Origin: Dyella psychrodurans
GTDB taxonomy: Bacteria > Pseudomonadota > Gammaproteobacteria > Xanthomonadales > Rhodanobacteraceae
Direction: 5' to 3'
DNA length: 64,000 nucleotides
NCBI RefSeq assembly: GCF_003363265.1
Contig: NZ_QRBF01000005.1
Coordinates: forward strand, 62,001 to 126,000
Shown in pieces: positions 30,268 through 40,248 of the stretch. A program made the translations under genes and the position numbers. A model generated the notes under the pieces. It did no database searches. It saw only the letters and a program-made list of their open reading frames with translations, and had not been told where the DNA came from. The stretch's first letter is position 1, and each line of letters opens with the position of its first letter.

Positions 30268-31911
30268 ATGGGGAAGGGAATTCTGGATAATCTTTGGGCG
30301 CGACAGCTGGCTGTGGCACTGGGGTACGCACTGATGTACTGGGTAGTGGCGCAAACCTTTGCCAGCGCACCATGGCCGTTCGCGGCGTCGCTTCGCGTGA
30401 CGTGCTTACTGGTGATGCCGTATCGCTACTGGTTGGCATTGGTGGTCGGCGAAATAGGGCCGCTGATCTACAACAATATCGAATTTGTCGACCGATTCGG
30501 TTTGACCTATGCCGCCATTAATACCATTCCGAGCGTTGCTGTTGGCATGCCGGTGGTGTGGTGGTTCCGCAGTCGTGCGGCTTTGTTTCCTGCACGTCAT
30601 CTGGTCGATATCAAGAAGCTTTTGTGGTGCGTGCTGACGTTGTCGGTGGTGTGGGGGCTCCTGTACTACGCGACGGTATCGACCGCGCGCTTGCCTACCG
30701 GGCCATACCGTGTCCCAGAAGGAACGTTCTTTTTGTATTTAAGCAACCTCTACCTGGCAATGCTTGTCATCGTGCCTTGGGTGGTCATGATCCGCGTCTA
30801 TCCTCGAAAGAAAGAATGGCGACTTCCTCCATTTCGGGTGCTGATAGCCGGTGCGCTGGTGCAAGACGTCGCCATGGCAACGTTTGCGTTAGCGGCTCTT
30901 GCGTTTCTGCATCATGTCGCTATCGACATGATGAAACCTGCAGCGATGATGGCCTTGTTTCTTCCACCCGCATGGTTAGTGCTCAAGCATGGGTGGGGTG
31001 CGGCTGTACTGGGCACACTTTCGCTTGTCGCGATGTGTTCGCTGCTGGAATGGAGCTGGACAGCAGAGTTGGGTATCCCTCAAGCGCAGATGTTTGTGGC
31101 CATTGCCATGACATGTCTGCATACCTTTGGAGCACGCATCTCCACGCAGCTACATCAATACGAAAAGTTGGCGCTTGACGCCAAAAACAGGCAAGACGCC
31201 GTCCAGCATGCCCTGGTTTCGGGCGAGCATCGTCTGAAGCATAACTCGCAGGCGCTGGAAAGCATGGCAGGTATCCTGCGCCTCGACTATGCCTATATGC
31301 TGGAACATTTCGTGCCCCAAACGGACCAGGCGGATTTCAGCCAGCAGGCATTGCTTTTGCAACGGCATATCCACCGCCTGGCCGAGAACACTCACCCCAG
31401 CGCATGGCGGGAGCGTGGTGTGGGCGCCGCGCTTTACGAAACCATTGGACTGGCACTGCGCGAAGCCGACATCGCCTATTGGTGCGACATACCCGTACGC
31501 GACTTGAACTTCTTGAGTCAGAACTTGCAGGCAGGTGTGTACCGCGTGGCTTGCGAAGCGGTGACTCGCGTCAGCGCGTCACCCTCCTGCATCGGTGTTC
31601 GTCTGGCTGTGCGGATCGGACGGCTGCATGGCATCTCTGGGGCGGTGCTGCGCATTGAGAGCATGGCGAACGAAACGCATGTGGCCCATGCCGTGTTGCA
31701 AGCCGAGGAACGTCGCCGTGTGGCGCCCAAGCTGGGCGCCAGCATGAACAACCTGGATGAGCTACGACGATTGACAGAGGTGTTCGACGGCTTGCTGCAC
31801 TATCGCAGCCTGGCCAACGGTATACGCATATCGGTGTTGTTATGCGAGACAAGTTCACAGGTACGGCGACAGCGTAAACATAGGATGCCTATGCGCCTGT
31901 GGGTGAGATGA
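30268..31911 (+). CDS. MASE1-like membrane sensor with degenerate histidine-kinase-like C-terminus
   Basis: A 547-residue protein. The first 295 residues contain about eight hydrophobic segments with aromatic-rich loops, resembling the MASE1 sensory domain. A helical linker (QLHQYEKLALDAKNRQDAVQHAL) leads to a region that resembles HisKA_3/HATPase proteins: LRLDYAYMLEHFV and QAGVYRVACEAVTRVSA, in the position of the N-box, but the usual Asn and the G1/G2 glycine boxes are not visible. It therefore may not bind ATP. AAGGAG eight bases upstream supports ATG 30268. No response regulator is adjacent. Confidence 0.6.
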   Translation: MGKGILDNLWARQLAVALGYALMYWVVAQTFASAPWPFAASLRVTCLLVMPYRYWLALVVGEIGPLIYNNIEFVDRFGLTYAAINTIPSVAVGMPVVWWFRSRAALFPARHLVDIKKLLWCVLTLSVVWGLLYYATVSTARLPTGPYRVPEGTFFLYLSNLYLAMLVIVPWVVMIRVYPRKKEWRLPPFRVLIAGALVQDVAMATFALAALAFLHHVAIDMMKPAAMMALFLPPAWLVLKHGWGAAVLGTLSLVAMCSLLEWSWTAELGIPQAQMFVAIAMTCLHTFGARISTQLHQYEKLALDAKNRQDAVQHALVSGEHRLKHNSQALESMAGILRLDYAYMLEHFVPQTDQADFSQQALLLQRHIHRLAENTHPSAWRERGVGAALYETIGLALREADIAYWCDIPVRDLNFLSQNLQAGVYRVACEAVTRVSASPSCIGVRLAVRIGRLHGISGAVLRIESMANETHVAHAVLQAEERRRVAPKLGASMNNLDELRRLTEVFDGLLHYRSLANGIRISVLLCETSSQVRRQRKHRMPMRLWVR

Positions 31912-31955
31912 TCGCGTGCTCACTTCATTGAGGACAAAGGGGCAATTAGCGATAG

Positions 31956-32402
31956 CTAGACGCAGTTAACTGGGTTATCGCATATCGCAGCCTGCACTCT
32001 GACCTGCACCGACCCATCGCTTTGAGGCGCCGCCATCACGGTGATGGTGTCGTCCTGATAGATCGTTTGCGACGAAGCGCTGGCACGTGGCATAGGCATG
32101 ATATCAACACGCTGCGCATCCACCCCCACCGGCAACGCAAAAACCGTATCGCCGACCTCACCGATCGCCGCATGCACCGTGCCGTTGCGATCATTGATCT
32201 GGATATAGCGAACGCCATCGCGCTCGAACACGTAGGCATGCCAATACGGACTGACGCTGTGATCGGGCGCATTAGGCCAGGATTGGCCCAGTCCTGTGGC
32301 CGGAGCCGCCGTCTGTGCCATGGCAACGGTGGCCGTCAGGCTAACGGCGACGACGCCTGCACAAACGGTTTGACGAACTACCTGAGAAACGAAACGGAAC
32401 AT
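31956..32402 (-). CDS. Hypothetical exported protein
   Basis: A 148-residue protein with a signal peptide (MFRFVSQVVRQTVCAGVVAVSLTATVAMA in part, cleavage after VAMAQ) and a compact domain with WHAYVFERDGVRYIQINDRNGTVHAAIG. Two cysteines near the C-terminus (ICDNPVNCV) could form a disulfide. I do not recognise the family. It is convergent with the MASE1-like gene (44-base gap) and divergent from the RHS-type gene. Confidence 0.65.
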   Translation of the reverse strand: MFRFVSQVVRQTVCAGVVAVSLTATVAMAQTAAPATGLGQSWPNAPDHSVSPYWHAYVFERDGVRYIQINDRNGTVHAAIGEVGDTVFALPVGVDAQRVDIMPMPRASASSQTIYQDDTITVMAAPQSDGSVQVRVQAAICDNPVNCV

Positions 32403-32613
32403 GGCGCGTCCTCTGCGTGAGTGATGTCTTCCCCCGTGCACCGAAATGTACCAAGAGGATTTCATAAGCGAGGCAAGACTCTTTCCTCGCGATGAGTCCG
32501 CCTATTCCTCTTCGATAGGTAGAAACCTTACGACCAAACCTCCCTACTTCGATTTCCACGCGGTCACTTTGGGTGTGCGATGCAGGGACACAGAACCCAA
32601 GGGAGGGAGACGT

Positions 32614-33597
32614 ATGCGTCACGCCAAGACAACACACCATGCCACACGCCCTATTTGGCGCACGATCTGGCTACTGACCTGCCTGCTGCTCTGTGGCGCA
32701 GCGCATGCCGACAAAGTCACCTACATTCTCACTGATCCGAATGGCACGGTCCTGGCCGAAGCGGACGCTCAAGGCAACATCACCAAGACCTTCGACTACC
32801 GGCCCTACGGTGAGCAGGCATTAGGCCAGCCACCGAACGGCCCGGGTTACACCGGCCACGTCAACGATCCGGATACCGACCTGGTGTACATGCAGGCGCG
32901 GTATTACGACCCGGAGACGGGACGGTTTTTGAGTGTGGACCCGGCGGGGCCTGCGCCGGGCGATGTGTTTGGGTTCAATCGCTATGCGTATGCCCATAAC
33001 AACCCCATCACCAATGTCGACCCAAACGGTCGCGAATCGGCATCGCTCACTCTGCAAGGGGTGACCGCACTGCAAGCCGACATCGCTCAGACGACACCTG
33101 CCCAGGCGAGTCAGGCGCTAATGGCGATGAGTCTGATCCCGGGGATCGGCGACATCCCCAACATCGCGCAAGCAGTGCATGACCCTTCGTTTCCCAATAT
33201 TGCCGTAGCTACCATCGGCGTAGTGGGTTCGGAGGTGAGTGGCCCGGTAGCGGGGGTGTTCAAAGAAGTCGCTGAAGTCAAAACAGCGAACCAGTTAGGA
33301 AAAGAAGGCGAAGCGGCGGTGCGGGCGGTCTACGACATCGGCGATAAGAAGTCGATAATGGTCAATGGCCGTACGCGAGTTCCCGATGGGGTGAAGCCAG
33401 GTGAGAGTCTTAGCGAAGTGAAGAATGTGGGCAAGCTAAGCCTTACGGGGCAGTTACGAGATTACCGGGACTTTTCTCAAAGCGAAGGATCGCGATTCAA
33501 CTTGTACACTCGGCCCGACACACAATTTTCGGGCCCCTTGCAAGACCAATTTGATCAGGGTCTTATCAACCGGATGGATATTCCACCAGCCCAATGA
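32614..33597 (+). CDS. Sec-exported mini-RHS protein with C-terminal REase-fold toxin domain
   Basis: A 327-residue polymorphic-toxin-like protein. Residues 1-32 are a signal peptide (IWLLTCLLLCGAAHA). Residues 37-140 form a single RHS-associated core: YRPYGEQAL, YTGHVNDPDTDLVYMQARYYDPETGRFLSVDP, NRYAYAHNNPITNVDPNGR. After a hydrophobic linker (PGIGDIPNIAQAV), residues 225-327 resemble Tox-REase-7: LGKEGE (Glu233), RVPD (Asp258), SEVKN (Glu268, Lys270), then QLRDY, the order of a PD-(D/E)xK nuclease. It lacks the long YD-repeat barrel of full RHS proteins. GGGAGGGAGA precedes the ATG. Its stop overlaps the next gene by 4 bases. Confidence 0.75.
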   Translation: MRHAKTTHHATRPIWRTIWLLTCLLLCGAAHADKVTYILTDPNGTVLAEADAQGNITKTFDYRPYGEQALGQPPNGPGYTGHVNDPDTDLVYMQARYYDPETGRFLSVDPAGPAPGDVFGFNRYAYAHNNPITNVDPNGRESASLTLQGVTALQADIAQTTPAQASQALMAMSLIPGIGDIPNIAQAVHDPSFPNIAVATIGVVGSEVSGPVAGVFKEVAEVKTANQLGKEGEAAVRAVYDIGDKKSIMVNGRTRVPDGVKPGESLSEVKNVGKLSLTGQLRDYRDFSQSEGSRFNLYTRPDTQFSGPLQDQFDQGLINRMDIPPAQ

Positions 33598-34292
33598 CGA
33601 CAAAACGATCTAAAACAGCCCGGGTACCGTTGACGACGGAAGCGCTTGAGCATCTCATGCGCCACAAGCCAAGAGAATTGGACAGGATGAGATTGACAGA
33701 GGAGGAGACAGCACGCCTGCGTGAAATCAACAGGACAAGAGAGCAAGAGATAGCCGAGCGCGTCGCGCGAATGCGCTTGGAACAGGAGTCACTATTGCGT
33801 GAATTGCACGCCGTCGGAATGAAAATCGAATATGTAGTTGACTTGATCGGCATGTCTCAACGCTATGAGCAAGCCATCCCCATTTTGCTGAAGCACTTGG
33901 TGATGCCTTACTCGGATGCGACAAGAGAAACCATTGCGCGCTCCCTGGCCGTCCGTGAGCCTGAAGTGCAGAAGGCATGGCCGATCCTGGTTGAGGAATA
34001 CCGCAAGGCCCCGATGGGCTGGGGGATCAAGGGGCCTGGCGATATCAACGAATACCGCCTCGGAGCGAAGAATGGCTTGGCTTGCGCGTTAGCGGTTGCC
34101 GTCACGGACGAAACGCTGGAAGAGCTGATCGACATCGCCAAAGATCGTACGCAAGGCGAAAGCCGACTCCTGCTGCTTTCGGCGTTGAAGAAGCGCCGCA
34201 AGAAGAATCCCCTGGCAGCACAGGCGATTGAAGAACTGGCGAGCGACCCTGATCTCGCAAAGGAAATCGCGTCATGGCGAAAACGTAGATAG
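33594..34292 (+). CDS. Putative immunity protein for the RHS toxin
   Basis: A 232-residue soluble protein with a charged, probably coiled-coil first third (RLTEEETARLREINRTREQE) and a helical-repeat remainder (AIPILLKHLVMPYSDATRETIARSLAV; LIDIAKDRTQGESRLLLLSALKK) that resembles HEAT-type repeats. It starts inside the stop codon of the toxin gene (ATGA), the usual toxin-immunity arrangement. No family assignment can be made by eye; the role is inferred from position. Base composition is less GC-rich than in the housekeeping genes. Confidence 0.6.
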   Translation: MTTKRSKTARVPLTTEALEHLMRHKPRELDRMRLTEEETARLREINRTREQEIAERVARMRLEQESLLRELHAVGMKIEYVVDLIGMSQRYEQAIPILLKHLVMPYSDATRETIARSLAVREPEVQKAWPILVEEYRKAPMGWGIKGPGDINEYRLGAKNGLACALAVAVTDETLEELIDIAKDRTQGESRLLLLSALKKRRKKNPLAAQAIEELASDPDLAKEIASWRKRR

Positions 34293-34337
34293 GCGTCAAT
34301 GTAAAGAAGGTGGGCAAAGCACTTTCTTAACACTCTG

Positions 34338-35600
34338 TCAGAGCGATCGCCGTGGCGCCACCAGCAATTCGCCAAACATCAGGCCACCCACCAGCGAAAT
34401 TAGCAGCGTGACCAGTAACAGGCTGGTATCGAAACCCAGCCCCGTATTGCGATCAAGCAGCAAGGACACGCCGCGAAAACCCACGCTGCCCGGCACCAGC
34501 AGCAGGATGCCCGGTTCGCGAACAACGGCACCCGGCCGGCCGGCATACCTGGCATAGAGATTCGACAAGGCACTCAGCAGAAGACCGCCCAGAAACACTC
34601 CGAACGGCGCGGCAGGCAAATTGACCGAAATAAGCCCACCCAGGCGCGTGGCGAGATAACCCACGATCACCGCGCCAATGACCACCGGCCAATCCCGTTT
34701 GGCCGCCCGGAACAGCATCGCGAACGCGATCGCCGCAACCAGCAGCGCCGGATAATCCACCCACGCCGGCAACGCAGGCAATTCGAAATCGCGCGGTTCG
34801 ATGCCGAACACGGCGCAAACCTGCGTAGCAGCCGCCACGCCAAAGGTGAGTTTGAGCAAGGTCGACATCGCGCCGCCCATGCGCGCCATGCCCGAGACCA
34901 GGTGCTGGCTGGAAATCTCGCGCACCGCCGTGGTGAGCGACATGCCCGGCACCAGGATGATCAATCCCGCCAGCACCACCGATTTGATCGCCAGCGGCAC
35001 CACGAACGCGCTGAACACGATCGCCACCAGGGTGGCCACCATCGCGCAGATCGCATCGCTCGCCACGGCCAGACGCGGCCGCGTCGCCGACAAGATGCTG
35101 ATGCCGCCGATGATCAGGCCGACGGCTGTCGCCACCAGCACATCCACCCAGGCACTGTGCAAAAACAGCGCATCGATGGCCCCGGCCGAAAGACCGTAGC
35201 TGATGACCAGCCCCACTTTCTGACGGCGCGTGTCAGGTAGCTCCAGCGCGCGAAGCAGGCGAAATCCCTCGCGCAGATCCAGTTCACCGGCAATCACACG
35301 GTCGGCGATTTCGTCGGCGCGGCAAAGCTTGTCGAGGTTGACGTCGCCGGGCGGCAAACGCACCACCTGCGTGGCGTGCGCCACACGCCCCTCATCCCCC
35401 TGCGCCAGATCCGCAAAGGAAATGATGATCGCCGTCGGACTGGACCATACGTCCGCACTCAAGCCGATACGTTGCGCCGAACCGGAAATGGCCATCTCCA
35501 GGCGCGGCGAGGAAGCACCGTACTTGTGCAACCGGCACGCCAGTTCGATCAGGAAGGCTATGCGCGTATTGAGTGCCGTGGTGGCGAATTGGACGCTCAT
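34338..35600 (-). CDS. Threonine/serine exporter family protein (ThrE type)
   Basis: A 420-residue membrane protein of the ThrE family. The N-terminal cytoplasmic/DUF1212 part has ELACRLHKYGASSPRLE, followed by about ten hydrophobic helices in two blocks (DUF1212 helices to about residue 260, DUF3815-like helices after), with VLAGLIILVPGMSLTTAVREIS and LLLVPGSVGFRGVSLLL as family motifs. Corynebacterial ThrE exports threonine and serine; the exact substrate here is unknown. It is convergent with the immunity gene. Confidence 0.88.
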   Translation of the reverse strand: MSVQFATTALNTRIAFLIELACRLHKYGASSPRLEMAISGSAQRIGLSADVWSSPTAIIISFADLAQGDEGRVAHATQVVRLPPGDVNLDKLCRADEIADRVIAGELDLREGFRLLRALELPDTRRQKVGLVISYGLSAGAIDALFLHSAWVDVLVATAVGLIIGGISILSATRPRLAVASDAICAMVATLVAIVFSAFVVPLAIKSVVLAGLIILVPGMSLTTAVREISSQHLVSGMARMGGAMSTLLKLTFGVAAATQVCAVFGIEPRDFELPALPAWVDYPALLVAAIAFAMLFRAAKRDWPVVIGAVIVGYLATRLGGLISVNLPAAPFGVFLGGLLLSALSNLYARYAGRPGAVVREPGILLLVPGSVGFRGVSLLLDRNTGLGFDTSLLLVTLLISLVGGLMFGELLVAPRRSL

Positions 35601-35709
35601 GCAGCAGCCACCCTTCGGGTGACTCGGCAGAATGTGTTTGTAGAGGCAATAGATAAGCGCATGGCGACATTCTTACCGGAAGCGCGTCCTTTGTGCATGC
35701 GTTGCGAAG

Positions 35710-35731
35710 CCCTCTCCCCTTCGGGGAGAGG
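35710..35731. repeat. Single CCCTCTCCCC hairpin
   Basis: CCCTCTCCCC at 35710-35719 pairs with GGGGAGAGG at 35723-35731 around a TTC loop. It matches the hairpins of the valS/rimI doublet and sits between the NfeD gene and the ThrE gene, where it may act as terminator or RNA-stabilising element. Confidence 0.65.
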
Positions 35732-35742
35732 AAGAAATGCGC

Positions 35743-36189
35743 TTAGCCCGGCCGTACCTTCAACGTCGTCCCTTCCACGGCTACCACTTCGACCGTCGTA
35801 CCAACTGGCAGATCAGGTCCGCTCACCAGCCACTGCCCATCGCCCACGCGAGCTTTACCCCGTCCGTTGACGATCGCTTCGATCAGCACGTAGCGCCCGC
35901 CGATCAACTGCTCGCCACGGCGATTCAAGCGTGCGTCACCCGGCTCGTCATGTTGCAGTTTCGGACGCAGCACGTACCAGTAGACCGCGCAGGACACGAA
36001 CGCCAGCACCGCGAAGGCGACTGCCTGGAACAGCAACGACGTACCCGGCACGACCAGCACCAGCACGCCCGTTGCCGCCGCACCGATGCCGATCCACAAC
36101 ATGAAGTAGCCGGGCATGATCACCTCGATGGCGATCAGCACCAGCGCAACGATCCACCACAAATAATGCGCGGCAATGCTTGCGAACAT
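35743..36189 (-). CDS. NfeD family protein
   Basis: A 148-residue protein with membrane helices in its first 80 residues (HYLWWIVALVLIAIEVIMPG; LFQAVAFAVLAFVSCAVYW) and a C-terminal OB-fold NfeD domain (GRGKARVGDGQWLVSGPDLPVGTTVEVVAVEGTTLKV). NfeD proteins pair with stomatin-like SPFH proteins, and here the gene follows the qmcA-like gene by 44 bases, the classical pairing. It lacks the ClpP-like protease domain of long NfeD forms. Confidence 0.9.
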   Translation of the reverse strand: MFASIAAHYLWWIVALVLIAIEVIMPGYFMLWIGIGAAATGVLVLVVPGTSLLFQAVAFAVLAFVSCAVYWYVLRPKLQHDEPGDARLNRRGEQLIGGRYVLIEAIVNGRGKARVGDGQWLVSGPDLPVGTTVEVVAVEGTTLKVRPG

Positions 36190-36233
36190 GGATGGCTCCG
36201 TAGGATGTCTTCGTCACGCCAACGCGTTTGCGC

Positions 36234-37187
36234 TCAGCTTACCGGCGGTGGGGCGCGACGCGCGGCGATCTTCTCTTGCTGCTGGCCCAGCGATTCCTTC
36301 GCCAGTTCGGCGATGCCCGCCAGCGAACCGAGGATGCCTGTCGCCTCCATCGGCAACAGCAGCATCTTCTGGTTGGGCGAATTGGCCATTTCCTTCAGTG
36401 CCTCGACGTACTTGTTGGCGATGAAGTAATTGAGTGCATTGACGTTGCCGCTGGCAATCGCCTCGGACACCATCGACGTCGCCTTGGCCTCCGCCTCGGC
36501 CGAACGCTCGCGCGCCTCGGCCGCGCGGAATGCTGCTTCTTTCTCACCCTCGGCCGCCAGGATGACCGACTGTTTCTCGCCTTCGGCCTTGAGGATCGCG
36601 GCTTGGCGGAAACCTTCGGCTTCGAGAATATTCGCTCGCTTCTCGCGTTCGGCCTTCATCTGCCGCGCCATCGAGTCGATCAGGTCGCGCGGCGGCGCGA
36701 TGTCCTTGATCTCGATGCGGTTGACCTTTACACCCCATGGATGCGTGGCTTCGTCGACGACCTTCAACAACTTTGCATTGATCGCATCGCGCTGACTCAA
36801 CGACTCATCCAGGTCCATCGAACCGAGCACGGTACGAATGTTGGTCATGACCAAGGCGAGCGCGGCCTGTTGCAGATTGGCCACTTCATACGCGGCTTTG
36901 GCGGCGTCCAGCACCTGGTAGAACACCACGCCGTCGACACGTACCACCGCGTTGTCCTTGGTGATCACGTCCTGGCTTGGCACGTCCAGCACCTGCTCCA
37001 TCATGTTCATCTTGCGGCCGATGCCGTACATGACGGGAATGAGAAAGTGCAGACCGGGCGATAGTGTGCTGATGTATTTGCCGAAACGTTCAACAGTCCA
37101 TTCGTAACCCTGCGGAACGACACGCACCAGCTTGGCCAGTACGACGAACACGAGCACGATGATGACCAATGCAACGATACTTCCCAT
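36234..37187 (-). CDS. qmcA: SPFH/Band 7 membrane protein (QmcA-like stomatin)
   Basis: A 317-residue SPFH-domain protein with one N-terminal membrane anchor ([19 protein letters not shown]), a Band 7 domain ([28 protein letters not shown]), and a long Ala/Glu coiled coil ([27 protein letters not shown]). Such proteins form large ring assemblies in membrane microdomains. Length and order with NfeD fit QmcA/YbbK. It lies 63 bases downstream of the sensor kinase gene on the same strand. Confidence 0.92.
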   Translation of the reverse strand: MGSIVALVIIVLVFVVLAKLVRVVPQGYEWTVERFGKYISTLSPGLHFLIPVMYGIGRKMNMMEQVLDVPSQDVITKDNAVVRVDGVVFYQVLDAAKAAYEVANLQQAALALVMTNIRTVLGSMDLDESLSQRDAINAKLLKVVDEATHPWGVKVNRIEIKDIAPPRDLIDSMARQMKAEREKRANILEAEGFRQAAILKAEGEKQSVILAAEGEKEAAFRAAEARERSAEAEAKATSMVSEAIASGNVNALNYFIANKYVEALKEMANSPNQKMLLLPMEATGILGSLAGIAELAKESLGQQQEKIAARRAPPPVS

Positions 37188-37250
37188 GGCAACCCCTCCT
37201 TTTGATCGGCTGAGTATAGGGCAGCCGAGGAGTCGGTCCAGTTGGGGCGA

Positions 37251-38630
37251 TCAGCTGGCGGTAGCGCTCTGAGGCAAGACCAGCGTGACCCGCAGGCCGC
37301 CGTCTTCGCGATTGGCCAGTGCGATGCGCCCGCCGTGCGCCTCGCTGATCTCGCGCGCCAGCGCCAGACCAAGGCCCGTGCCGGAACGCTTGGTGGAATA
37401 GAACGGCAGCAGCGCCTGCGCCAGTACCGCCTCGCTCATGCCGGGACCGCGATCGGCGACTTCGATGCGCAACTCGTGCCCGACCACGTTCAGCCCGAGG
37501 GTGACGCCTTCCGGCGCGCTGCCCGATTCGTGCGCATTCTTGATCAGGTTGATCAACACCTGTTCGATCTGCACCGGATCGAACCAGCCCGGCTGCGAGG
37601 GGGCGTTCCCCTGCAATTGAAACCGGCAATGCAAAGCGAGTGCATCCAGGAACGGCTTCCATTCGATCGCCGCGATACGCGGCGCCGGCAACTTGGCAAA
37701 ACGCGCGTAGCCATCGATAAAGCCATGCAGATGACGCGCGCGCTCGCCGATCGTGGCAAACACCCCGGGCAGGCGTTGCACGTCGCCCCTCCGCGCGAGT
37801 TCGGCACCGGAATGGGCGAGCGAGGAAATCGGCGCCAGCGAGTTGTTCAACTCATGGCTGACCACGCGAATGACACGCTTCCAGGCGGCCACTTCCTGCC
37901 GCGACAGTTCGCGCGTCATGCGGCGGAACAGTTGCAGCCGATGCGGACGTCCCTGCAAACGGAAAGCGCGCTGCGAAAGATGGAAGGTTTCCTCGCTGCC
38001 ATCCATTTCCACACTGAACAGCGCGTCTTCGGTGCCTTCGATCGCCTTGCGCAACGCTTCCGGGGCGTCGGCGATCAAGGTGGCGAAATGCAATCCGTTG
38101 AGGGTGCGCCCTTCGTTGAACAAATGCCGCGCGGCGATGTTGGCATACGCCACACGGTCGCCGGCATCGGTCAGCACGAGTGCGACCGGCGTGTTCTGCA
38201 CCACCGTATCGAGCAGCAATTCGCGCTGCGCGAGATTCTGGCGCTGCTCGCGCAACGTCTGCCCCAGCTCGTTGTGCATGTGGATCAAATCGCCCAGCTC
38301 GTCGCGACGATTCAGCGCAATGGAAATACTGAAGTCGCCATCGCGGTAACTGGCCACCGCGCTTTCCAGTGCACGCAGCAAGCGCTTGACCGGATCCATC
38401 ACGATATGACCGAGCCACCAGCACAATGGCAACAGCACGAGGGCGCAAATGACAAATATGTCGACGCGAGAAGGTTGGAAGACCGAAGCATGTCGTCCCA
38501 TGGCTTCCTGCATCCACGCAAACGCTTGCGGCAGCGGCCACTCGGTCACGCCGATATAGACCAGCGCACCGGTCAGTGCGGCCAGGGCAAGCAACAGAGT
38601 GAGGCGCCCCTCCAGCGACCTCAACCGCAT
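37251..38630 (-). CDS. NtrY-like sensor histidine kinase
   Basis: A 459-residue membrane kinase. Transmembrane helices are near residues 8-27 and 57-77, flanking a very small periplasmic loop (about 28 residues). A HAMP segment (VMDPVKRLLRALE onward) and a PAS domain (residues 135-235) follow. The H-box is VVSHELNNSLAPISSLAHS with phospho-accepting His259; N-box (LINLIKNAHES), G1 (VADRGPGMSE) and G2 (GTGLGLALAREI) are intact. It follows the NtrC-family gene on the same strand, so the two form a two-component pair placed immediately behind the exporter cluster. The small loop suggests sensing within or near the membrane. Confidence 0.9.
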   Translation of the reverse strand: MRLRSLEGRLTLLLALAALTGALVYIGVTEWPLPQAFAWMQEAMGRHASVFQPSRVDIFVICALVLLPLCWWLGHIVMDPVKRLLRALESAVASYRDGDFSISIALNRRDELGDLIHMHNELGQTLREQRQNLAQRELLLDTVVQNTPVALVLTDAGDRVAYANIAARHLFNEGRTLNGLHFATLIADAPEALRKAIEGTEDALFSVEMDGSEETFHLSQRAFRLQGRPHRLQLFRRMTRELSRQEVAAWKRVIRVVSHELNNSLAPISSLAHSGAELARRGDVQRLPGVFATIGERARHLHGFIDGYARFAKLPAPRIAAIEWKPFLDALALHCRFQLQGNAPSQPGWFDPVQIEQVLINLIKNAHESGSAPEGVTLGLNVVGHELRIEVADRGPGMSEAVLAQALLPFYSTKRSGTGLGLALAREISEAHGGRIALANREDGGLRVTLVLPQSATAS

Positions 38631-38665
38631 CGTTCGGCCTTGCTCAGGTACATGAGGTGCGGCAT
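38621..38665 (-). CDS. Possible 14-residue leader ORF overlapping the kinase start
   Basis: After a strong AAGGAGAG site an ATG at 38665 opens a 14-codon frame (MPHLMYLSKAERCG) whose stop lies a few bases inside the kinase gene. It would couple translation of the kinase to ribosomes arriving from upstream. It is too short to judge by coding signals and may not be expressed. Confidence 0.25.
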   Translation of the reverse strand: MPHLMYLSKAERCG

Positions 38666-38679
38666 CGACGCTCTCCTTG

Positions 38680-38696
38680 GAACATATGCCATGTTC
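38680..38696. promoter_or_regulatory. Inverted repeat GAACAT-N5-ATGTTC between regulator and kinase genes
   Basis: A perfect 6-bp inverted repeat with a 5-base spacer lies in the 103-base gap between the NtrC-family gene and the kinase gene. It could be an operator or a small hairpin; no further copies were noticed. Confidence 0.35.
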
Positions 38697-38733
38697 TACA
38701 ACGCCAATGGCGGTATGTACTACTGCCCGAAGG

Positions 38734-40077
<1,344 letters not shown>

Positions 40078-40248
40078 TCGTTTCCTACACATGCCGGCAT
40101 AGATGCGGCTCCTGCCGAAAAGGTTGCCATGACCGCCGGCCCACGTATATGAAAATCGGTCACGCCGCCTACGTACCGTACTGCAACCCACTGATTGCGC
40201 GAGAACACTGGGGCATTATTCAGAGTCGGCCGCGTGCCCGGAGCCCGA

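Noticed and set aside
40078-40248. Possible second sigma-54 promoter upstream of the NtrC-family gene (TGGCAACC-type text near 40130)
   Set aside because: The spacing to a GC dinucleotide is wrong and the TTGCW element is missing, so I do not call a promoter.
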